In this document: piece by piece, positions 1-6,306 of the stretch
Layout of the letters: every line of letters starts with the position of its first letter
Position numbering within the stretch: position 1 is the first letter of the stretch
DNA from: Helicobacter pylori
GTDB taxonomy: Bacteria > Campylobacterota > Campylobacteria > Campylobacterales > Helicobacteraceae
Length of the DNA: 64,000 nt
Assembly (NCBI RefSeq): GCF_030323545.1
Contig: NZ_CP122954.1
Coordinates: forward strand, 744,001 to 808,000
Direction: 5' to 3'
Notes under the pieces: model-generated
Databases searched by the model: none
What the model saw: the letters and a program-made list of their open reading frames with translations, nothing else
Told to the model about the DNA's origin: nothing
Position numbers and translations under genes: made by a program

Positions 1-83
1 AAATTCGCCAAACCCACAGGAAAGATTAAAATCCCTAAAACCGCCAAAGAAAAAAGATTATAAAATCGGGTTTCTTTATTCAT
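1..83 (-). CDS. N-terminal part of a membrane protein, cut by the window edge
   Basis: Reading from the ATG at 81-83 towards the left edge gives a start MNKETRFYNLFSLAVLGIL and then a hydrophobic stretch, so residues about 10-27 look like a transmembrane segment or signal anchor. Only 27 codons are visible. The gene follows the 54-residue membrane peptide by 8 nt on the same strand, which suggests one transcript. I do not recognise the family from this fragment. Confidence 0.55.
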   Translation of the reverse strand, partial: MNKETRFYNLFSLAVLGILIFPVGLAN

Positions 84-91
84 GCATCCCC

Positions 92-256
92 CTATAGATT
101 CATGTTAGGCAAAACGCTAGAGCTGTGGGCTATAAAAATGATAAGCTCCGCTAACCACACCACAATCAAAATCCCAAACGCCCACTTTTCTTTTTCAGGC
201 TTTTTAAACGCTATCAAAATAGCGGCTAGACTCAAAAGCAGTCCTAAAAACTCCAT
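92..256 (-). CDS. 54-residue small membrane protein
   Basis: An ATG at 254-256 is preceded by AAGGA at good spacing and by a TATAAT box at 281-286, so a short leader of about 18 nt is expected. The peptide has a hydrophobic segment at residues 2-16, a charged loop (KKPEKEK) and a second hydrophobic segment at residues 26-43, giving a two-helix hairpin. The stop lies 8 nt before the next start on this strand, consistent with co-transcription. Function is unknown. The promoter and ribosome site make it more likely real than a chance frame. Confidence 0.6.
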   Translation of the reverse strand: MEFLGLLLSLAAILIAFKKPEKEKWAFGILIVVWLAELIIFIAHSSSVLPNMNL

Positions 257-280
257 GCCGTTCCTTAAAATTTTCGTAAG

Positions 281-286
281 ATTATA
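281..286 (-). promoter_or_regulatory. -10 box for the small membrane protein
   Basis: TATAAT on the minus strand, 25 nt upstream of the ATG at 256. No convincing -35 is seen, which is usual in H. pylori. Confidence 0.5.
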
Positions 287-401
287 CTCAAAAACGGATT
301 ATTTGATAAATAAAAAATATCTAGTGGATAACTTTTGAGAGAATTATATTAAGGGAGAAAGCCCTATTTATCCATATTTGATTTAAACAGAGCCAATTTT
401 A

Positions 402-1055
402 TCATTTCTTTTTTAACTTCCCATAGATTTTTTTAATTAGAGATAATATTTTAAACAACCTCTCTTGCTTGTTTGTCCTAAGACTTCTTTTTAATACGCC
501 ATAACTTTGTGAAGGTTTTAAAATACAAGACAACAAAGAAACATCGTTGCAAAACAAGGGCAGAGCGTTTTTATGCGTTGCGTCTGGAAGAAAATAAATT
601 TGTTTAAATTGCTCTTGATCTTGAATACTAGGATGGTCAATGAAGAAATTGACCCATTTTATCACATCATGAATGTCTAAAAAAATTTGACTTTCTTTAA
701 AATATGAAACATATCCAACAGCCCCTTCTACTATTTTTTCATAAGCTTTAGAGCGGTGTTTTTCGCAAGATGAAACATCTTTTTGATAAATTGGAACGCC
801 ATTTTCTACATTTAAAATAGGGTATTCAGGGCTTGTTAGCAAAAACTCCATAAAATCCCAATTATGAAAATAAATGGATTTAGGGTGTGAAAAAGGTAAG
901 AAACTCACGCAATCATGGTTTAAAATTCTTAAGAGATCCACATAGCATCCAAAAACTTCTTTATTCAAAGCTTTTTGTATTAACTCTTGCGAAGAGTAGC
1001 CCCAAGTAATCGTATCTACAATAGCGATATTTCCCTCTAAATTTGATGAAGACAA
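402..1055 (-). pseudogene. C-terminal part of HAD-type protein, out of frame with its N-terminal part
   Basis: This frame opens at a TTG (1053-1055) with no ribosome site. Codons for YSNFEHCRHLALKCLDNYRKY run upstream of it in the same frame as far as the (TA)6 repeat at 1115-1126, where the N-terminal frame is lost. Removing one TA unit joins the two frames without a stop. The segment IAIVDTITWGYSSQELIQ resembles the 'VDxGWSG' stretch found late in large HAD proteins of surface-polysaccharide loci. I therefore read it as the distal half of one gene (402-2173) that is switched off by a 2-base slip, rather than a separate gene. Confidence 0.65.
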
Positions 1056-1087
1056 GTATTTTCTGTAATTATCTAAACATTTTAACG

Positions 1088-2173
1088 CTAAATGGCGGCA
1101 ATGTTCAAAGTTACTATATATATATATGCTTGTTGGTTAGTGGTGATTTGCTTCTTTTGAATTTCTTCTTCGCCTTCTAAAATACGCAAAATTTCCAAAC
1201 TCTCGCTCTCTATGACTTCTAAAAATACCGCTTTTTTTAAAATTCTGGGAGCATAGACATAAGTAGTTTTATATGAATTTGGATATAAAATATTAAAAAT
1301 TTTTTGCAATAAATAACCATCTCGTGCAACAAACACTAAAGTATCAATATTTCTTTTATGAATTTCTTTATAGATAAACTGGCAATAAGCAACGGCTGCA
1401 ATTCCTGCCTGCATCGCTCCCAAAAGAAACCAATAATCAAATTTTTCATGTTTTTGAATATAATTTTTATAAAAAACGCATAAAGATCCTAAAACAAAGC
1501 TTTGTGCAACACTAGTTGGACTAAATATTTTGTATTTAGGAAAAATTTCTTCAAATTGCCTCAACACGCTTTTTCTAAATAGCGTTGCTATACCTAAACT
1601 TTTAGGCATAGCGTCATCTGCCCAAGAATTATCACCAATATGCAACATTTGTGTGTGAGTAATATTTTCTTGTTTTAAAACATGTTTAAACAAATCCTTT
1701 GAATGTTTAGTAAGCATTATATGGCTACTAAGATAAAAATTTGTATAACCATCAAAACCCTTAGAAATTAAAATATCTTCAAGAACCTCTAAAGGTAAAT
1801 ACATATCTGATACAATAATCACTCTCTTATTGTTCTCTTTAGCGAAACGATAGAGTTCTAACATCTCTAAGTTTGGAATAAGCATCTCTTTTTCAGTGGC
1901 AATTTCTACTTCCTTATATGAATGAAACTCTTTTGGAATTTGATGATAAATTTCATCTAGAGTAATGTCTTGTTCTTTACTGATTTCTCTAGATTGCATT
2001 TCTGCTAAAATCCTTGCTTGACAAAAACCTTTAATATCATATTTAGTCTCAATATACAAAAATAAATCTGTGGGTTTAATAAAAGGTCTTAAAAGAAGGG
2101 TATCAAAAATATCAAAAGAAATCACATCGTATTTTAAAATCTCACTTTTTGCCCCATCCAAAAATTTGCACAT
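1088..2173 (-). CDS. HAD-superfamily protein (large, glycan-locus type), frameshifted at a TA repeat
   Basis: The protein shows HAD motif I as FDIFDTLLLR (near residue 20), motif II as VIIVSDMY and motif IV as GDNSWADDAMPKSLGI, so the phosphatase-like core is complete. A second region with an FVARDG motif follows; this layout occurs in large HAD proteins encoded among glycosyltransferases. The frame ends with a few unrelated residues after the TA repeat at 1115-1126, and the rest of the protein continues in another frame down to 402. AAAGGA lies before the ATG and the promoter contains a 17-base A tract. Substrate is unknown; a role in surface glycan assembly is inference. Confidence 0.7.
   Translation of the reverse strand: MCKFLDGAKSEILKYDVISFDIFDTLLLRPFIKPTDLFLYIETKYDIKGFCQARILAEMQSREISKEQDITLDEIYHQIPKEFHSYKEVEIATEKEMLIPNLEMLELYRFAKENNKRVIIVSDMYLPLEVLEDILISKGFDGYTNFYLSSHIMLTKHSKDLFKHVLKQENITHTQMLHIGDNSWADDAMPKSLGIATLFRKSVLRQFEEIFPKYKIFSPTSVAQSFVLGSLCVFYKNYIQKHEKFDYWFLLGAMQAGIAAVAYCQFIYKEIHKRNIDTLVFVARDGYLLQKIFNILYPNSYKTTYVYAPRILKKAVFLEVIESESLEILRILEGEEEIQKKQITTNQQAYIYIVTLNIAAI
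1115..1127. repeat. (TA)6 dinucleotide repeat at the frame break
   Basis: Thirteen alternating bases, TATATATATATAT, lie where the upstream and downstream frames of the HAD gene separate. Six units give a premature stop after 11 more codons; five units (or eight) restore one continuous frame. This is the geometry of a slipped-strand translational switch. Confidence 0.75.
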
Positions 2174-2199
2174 ACAAGAATCCTTTGTAAAATTTGAGC

Positions 2200-2225
2200 A
2201 TTATATCATTTTTTTTTTTTTTTTT
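2200..2225 (-). promoter_or_regulatory. Promoter with a 17-base A tract in the spacer
   Basis: On the minus strand TATAAT (2200-2205) sits 27 nt before the HAD gene ATG, and a run of 17 A (T on the plus strand, 2209-2225) begins 3 nt further upstream, filling the region between -14 and -30. A change in tract length would alter promoter spacing or curvature. Confidence 0.65.
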
Positions 2226-2286
2226 CAAAAATACAAGAAAAGGGGAAAAAGCTATAGCTAAAGAAATGAGATAAGGAGTTACCCCC

Positions 2287-2841
2287 TTATTTTTTCAAAG
2301 CTTCTAAAGCATGTTTTTTGCCAATTTCAAAGGCTTTTTTGTTCGTTTCAGCGACTTTTGCAGGGACTTTTTTAAGCATGGTGTCTAGCACGATATTTTC
2401 TTCTACGCATTTAGTCAGCTCCACGGTAATGGCTAACGCTACCACAGATTGCGTGATAATGTTACCCACTTCATCTTTAGCGATGCTGATAATGGGGATT
2501 TTATAAATTTGATACTTTTCTTCGTCTTCTTTAGTAGGGGTTACTAGATTGGGATCAATGACAACGATACCGCCTTTTTTAATATCGCTTTTAAACTGGT
2601 TGTAGCTGATTTGAGCGACTGAAAGCATGAAATCAATCTCGCCCTCTTTAGCATAAGGGAAAATGATTTCATCTTTATCTAGCAAAATATCCACTTTAGT
2701 AGGCCCTCCACGCACTTGCGAAGTGTAGGTGGAAGTCTTAGTGCCATAGCCCCCACTCACAATTTTCGCTTCAGCTAAAATTTCTCCCGCTAACAGCACG
2801 CCTTGCCCTCCAACGCCCGTAAATCGTAATTGCGCTTCCAT
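2287..2841 (-). CDS. oorC: 2-oxoglutarate:acceptor oxidoreductase, gamma subunit
   Basis: This is the gamma subunit of the four-subunit enzyme that oxidises 2-oxoglutarate to succinyl-CoA with a low-potential acceptor, replacing 2-oxoglutarate dehydrogenase in the microaerophile's TCA branch. The N-terminal FTGVGGQGVLLAGEILA motif is typical of the family, and the 184-residue length fits. It overlaps the stop of oorB (the two genes share base 2841), so translation is probably coupled. It is the last gene of oorDABC; an imperfect inverted repeat ATAAGG/CCTTAT overlaps its stop codon. Confidence 0.95.
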   Translation of the reverse strand: MEAQLRFTGVGGQGVLLAGEILAEAKIVSGGYGTKTSTYTSQVRGGPTKVDILLDKDEIIFPYAKEGEIDFMLSVAQISYNQFKSDIKKGGIVVIDPNLVTPTKEDEEKYQIYKIPIISIAKDEVGNIITQSVVALAITVELTKCVEENIVLDTMLKKVPAKVAETNKKAFEIGKKHALEALKK

Positions 2842-3662
2842 TATTGTTTTCCTTGTGCTTTTTCAATGATTTCTTGATACGCTTCGCAATATTCTTTCCT
2901 GTCCGTGTCATGCTTTAAAACGCCTGTAGGGAATTTATCCACCCTTTCTTCAGGGCTCATGGCTTCAAATTGGCGTTTGCTCACTAATCGGCTTTCCATC
3001 CATTTTAGCATTTGAGACGCTTCGCCCATTTTATTCTTACGCCCTAAATTGATATGGCAATTACTATGGACATCAAAGAAGCTAAAGCCCTTGTGTGTAA
3101 AACCTTCTTTAAGCACTTTTTCTAATTTTTGAGGGTCTAAAACGCTCTCTCTAGCCACAAAACTCGCCCCTGCAGCGGTGGTTAAAGCACATGGGTCAAA
3201 CTGGTTATCAATATTCCCCCATTGAGCCGTAACCGTCCACATGCCATTAGGCGTGGTGGGCGAAGTTTGAGAGTTGGTCAAACCATAAATGAAATTATTC
3301 ACTAAAATAAAATTCAAATCAATGTTTCTTCGGCATGCATGCATGGTGTGATTGCCTCCAATAGCAAAGCCATCGCCATCGCCAGAAACCACGATCACAT
3401 GCTTACTAGGGTTGGCTAATTTAATCCCTGTCGCATACGCTACAGCCCTACCATGCGTGGTATGAACGGTGTTGCAATTCACATACGAACTCATACGCCC
3501 GCTGCAACCAATCCCACTCACCAAACACACATCATCCATTTTCCAACCTAAAGCGTCAATCGTGCGGATAATGGATTTCAAAATCACGCCATCGCCACAG
3601 CCCCAACACCACAAAGTGGGTATTTTATCCACACGCAAATATTCATCATAATTAAACGCCAT
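2841..3662 (-). CDS. oorB: 2-oxoglutarate:acceptor oxidoreductase, beta (TPP-binding) subunit
   Basis: The beta subunit binds thiamine diphosphate and carries out the decarboxylation half-reaction in the cytoplasm. The TPP motif is seen as GDGDGFAIGGNH followed about 20 residues later by ILVNN, and the N-terminal CWGCGDG supplies cysteines of the kind that ligate a cluster in this family. At 273 residues it has the usual length. It lies 1 nt from oorA and overlaps oorC by one base, in the order D-A-B-C. Confidence 0.95.
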   Translation of the reverse strand: MAFNYDEYLRVDKIPTLWCWGCGDGVILKSIIRTIDALGWKMDDVCLVSGIGCSGRMSSYVNCNTVHTTHGRAVAYATGIKLANPSKHVIVVSGDGDGFAIGGNHTMHACRRNIDLNFILVNNFIYGLTNSQTSPTTPNGMWTVTAQWGNIDNQFDPCALTTAAGASFVARESVLDPQKLEKVLKEGFTHKGFSFFDVHSNCHINLGRKNKMGEASQMLKWMESRLVSKRQFEAMSPEERVDKFPTGVLKHDTDRKEYCEAYQEIIEKAQGKQ

Positions 3663-3663
3663 T

Positions 3664-4791
3664 TTAAAGCTCCTTCAATTTTGCGATGATTTGTTTAGGC
3701 GAAATCGTGCGCCCATTGGCTTGCCCCAAGAAATGCACCTTTCTTTGCATAGCCCTTTCAATTTCTTCTAAATACTGCCCTTTATTCAATTCAATCACAA
3801 GGATTTTTTCGTATTTATCCCCTATTTCCTTCAAGCGTTTAGCCGGGCTTGGCCATAAGGTTTTAGGTCTGAAAAAGCCGACTTTTTGCTTGCTCTCTTT
3901 ATTGTAATCTTTCAAGGCTTCTTTAACTGCTAGAGAAACCGAACCATAAGCGATAATAACAATTTCAGCACCCTCTAAATCCATTTCCTCATTTTCGTTG
4001 ATAATGTCTTGCTTGGATTCAATCTTATGAAATAATCTGTCAATCAAATCCCCACCGATTTTAGCGTCTTCAGTAGGAAAGCCAATAGGCCCATGATGCA
4101 AGCCTGAAACATGGTAGCGATAGCCTTTAAAGAAAGGGTTTAAGACAGCCGGCTCATCTTGTGCGACCCCATAAGGTTTGTAGTCTTTTTTATCGCCTAG
4201 AAATTCCTTACGATTAATAGTCATCTTTTGTACTTCTTCTAAATCTGGGATTTGCACCTTGCCATACATATGCCCCACGGTTTCATCCATGAGCAAGAAT
4301 ACAGGAGTCATGAGCATTTCAGCCAAATTGAACGCACGAACGGTCTCTGTGTAAGCTTCTTCCAAACTAGCAGGAGCGAGCGCAACGGCTTTAAAATCCC
4401 CATGTATGGGGTGTTTTAAGAAATTCACATCGCCTTGAGCCACACGAGTGGGCATTCCGGTTGATGGGCCTGAACGCATCACATCAGCGATCACTAAAGG
4501 GATTTCCGCCATGAAAGAATAACCGATTTGCTCCACTTTCAATGAAATACCAGGACCAGAGCTCGCTGTCATAGACTTCGTCCCGCTCATGCTTGCCCCT
4601 AAAGACACGCTAATCCCACTGATTTCATCTTCCATTTGGATAAAATGGCCGCCGCATTTGGGTAAAGCCACGCTCATCGCATGCATAATATCCGAGCTTG
4701 GCGTGATAGGATAGCCCCCAAAAAACCGACACCCCACTTCAATCGCCGCTTTAGCGACTAATTCATTCCCATCAGAAATAATCTCACGCAT
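3664..4791 (-). CDS. oorA: 2-oxoglutarate:acceptor oxidoreductase, alpha subunit
   Basis: This subunit, together with OorB, forms the catalytic core and contributes the pyrimidine-binding domain (GGYPITPSSDIMH, near residue 25) and a C-terminal transketolase-like domain (residues about 250-375). The stretch MTASSGPGISL is characteristic of 2-oxoacid:acceptor oxidoreductase alpha chains. It overlaps the oorD stop by one base (4791). In H. pylori the gene set is essential for growth, from the literature. Confidence 0.95.
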   Translation of the reverse strand: MREIISDGNELVAKAAIEVGCRFFGGYPITPSSDIMHAMSVALPKCGGHFIQMEDEISGISVSLGASMSGTKSMTASSGPGISLKVEQIGYSFMAEIPLVIADVMRSGPSTGMPTRVAQGDVNFLKHPIHGDFKAVALAPASLEEAYTETVRAFNLAEMLMTPVFLLMDETVGHMYGKVQIPDLEEVQKMTINRKEFLGDKKDYKPYGVAQDEPAVLNPFFKGYRYHVSGLHHGPIGFPTEDAKIGGDLIDRLFHKIESKQDIINENEEMDLEGAEIVIIAYGSVSLAVKEALKDYNKESKQKVGFFRPKTLWPSPAKRLKEIGDKYEKILVIELNKGQYLEEIERAMQRKVHFLGQANGRTISPKQIIAKLKEL

Positions 4792-5132
4792 TACTTGCCT
4801 CTCCCTTCTAAAATAGTCTCTTCTAAGAGCATGTATTTATTGGCCTTAACCTTTTCGCTTCTTTCTTGGGCTTCTTTAGAAACTTTAGCGAATTTGAAAT
4901 CCTTCCTGTCAGCCACATAAATCGCAAAATCCGGGCAGTGCAACTCGCATTGCACGCAACCAATACAACTCTCTGGATAGGCTACTTTGGCCACTTTTCC
5001 AAGCACCCTTTCTTTTTCAACCCCCATGCCAAGAACCCCAGCAGGGCATACCGACACGCAAATATCACAACCCTTACACCTGTCTTCATTCACCCAAACG
5101 GCAACCCCATCTGGAGCGCTCATTTTAGCCAT
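4791..5132 (-). CDS. oorD: 2-oxoglutarate:acceptor oxidoreductase, delta (ferredoxin-like) subunit
   Basis: A 113-residue protein with two [4Fe-4S] motifs: CKGCDICVSVCP and CIGCVQCELHCP. It passes electrons from the TPP subunits to the acceptor (flavodoxin or ferredoxin). It is the first gene of the operon. The promoter proposed at 5192-5200 lies 60 nt upstream, and AAAGGAGAAT precedes the ATG. Confidence 0.93.
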   Translation of the reverse strand: MAKMSAPDGVAVWVNEDRCKGCDICVSVCPAGVLGMGVEKERVLGKVAKVAYPESCIGCVQCELHCPDFAIYVADRKDFKFAKVSKEAQERSEKVKANKYMLLEETILEGRGK

Positions 5133-5191
5133 TCATTCTCCTTTGTGCTAAAAGCTGTATTTAAAGCCTTAGCAATCAAAATTTGCCTAAA

Positions 5192-5200
5192 ATTGTAGCA
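5192..5200 (-). promoter_or_regulatory. Extended -10 promoter of oorDABC
   Basis: TGCTACAAT on the minus strand, an extended -10 element in the only sizeable gap upstream of oorD. Confidence 0.5.
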
Positions 5201-5316
5201 AGCCTTTTTTAATAAATTCTAAAATGTTTCAATAGTAGGAACTTAAAATTAAAATGAGAAAATACTAAACACTTTTTACTCAATTTAAAAGAAAAAACGC
5301 CCCATTTACCTTAATT

Positions 5317-6306
5317 TTAAAAATGATTATTAGAAATATTAATGTTTTTTAAATGCTCCTTATAAGTCGCGCTGAAAGCATGTTTTTTATCCGGCATTTT
5401 CACAAAATACAAAAAGTTAGTTTCTTTGGGGAAAATTACGGCTCTAACCGCTTCTAGGCTCACGCTCCCTACAGGATTTTTAGGCAAGCCCTTAAACTTA
5501 TAGGTATTGTAGGGGGTGTTATCGGTTTTAATGCGCTCTTTTGTTACTTTAGCGTGTGAAAATTCCTGATAATTCAAAGCCCCATCCATTTGTAAAGGCA
5601 TGCCTTTTTTCAAGCGGTTAAAAATCACGCTCGCAATCAAGGGCATTTCTTCAACATTAGCGGCTTCTTTTTGCACAATAGAAGCGAGAATGATTTTTTC
5701 AAACCACTCTTCTTTATGGTAGTATCCAAGCCATTGTTTGCTTAAAGCTTCGTGTTTTTTGAGAGATTGACTGATTAAAGTTTGCATGATTTTAAAAGCG
5801 TCCTCCCCTAAAGGCAAATGATAAGTGTCTGGCCATATCACCCCATCTTCTATCACAGCGCCATCCAATCGTGGAGCGATGCTTTCATAAGCCTGATTGA
5901 GATCGCTTGTTTCTAGCTGGTAAGTTTCGCTCAAAATTTGCGTGAAAAAATAGCGACTTTCTCCAGGGATTAAAGTAACGCTTTTATACGCCGCTTTCGC
6001 TTTAATCAAACGGACTAAAAAATCCCCCTTTCTTAAAGCCCCATCGCCCATGTCAATATAGCCTTTTTTAGGCATGCCCATCAGGCGTAAAAAAAGCAAA
6101 TCCAAAGCGTTCATATCCACGCCTTGCTCTTTTAAAGAAAAAAACACTTTTTTGAGCGAACCTTGCGGGACAACCACCACTTTGTTAGGATAAATTGGTA
6201 TACTTAAGTAAAAAAGAATACTAATGAATAAAAGAAAACATGTATCCAAGAAAGTATTTAATGTCATTATCTTGTTTGTGGCGGTATTCACTCTTTTAGT
6301 CGTCAT
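5317..6306 (-). CDS. mltG: MltG-type endolytic murein transglycosylase (older name: aminodeoxychorismate lyase-like)
   Basis: MltG cleaves nascent peptidoglycan glycan strands at the outer face of the inner membrane. The protein has an N-terminal transmembrane segment (FLLFISILFYLSI), a LysM-like region and the YceG core with ASIVQKEA, IASVIFNRLKKGMPLQMDG and NTYKFKGLPKNPV, which hold the catalytic Glu (in QKEA). I chose the ATG at 6304-6306 (329 residues) because AAAGGG lies 8 nt before it; an in-frame codon at 6330 and an ATG at 6267 are alternatives. Whatever the start, the 5' end overlaps that of the divergent AsmA-like gene. The label pabC in old annotations is misleading. Confidence 0.88.
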   Translation of the reverse strand: MTTKRVNTATNKIMTLNTFLDTCFLLFISILFYLSIPIYPNKVVVVPQGSLKKVFFSLKEQGVDMNALDLLFLRLMGMPKKGYIDMGDGALRKGDFLVRLIKAKAAYKSVTLIPGESRYFFTQILSETYQLETSDLNQAYESIAPRLDGAVIEDGVIWPDTYHLPLGEDAFKIMQTLISQSLKKHEALSKQWLGYYHKEEWFEKIILASIVQKEAANVEEMPLIASVIFNRLKKGMPLQMDGALNYQEFSHAKVTKERIKTDNTPYNTYKFKGLPKNPVGSVSLEAVRAVIFPKETNFLYFVKMPDKKHAFSATYKEHLKNINISNNHF

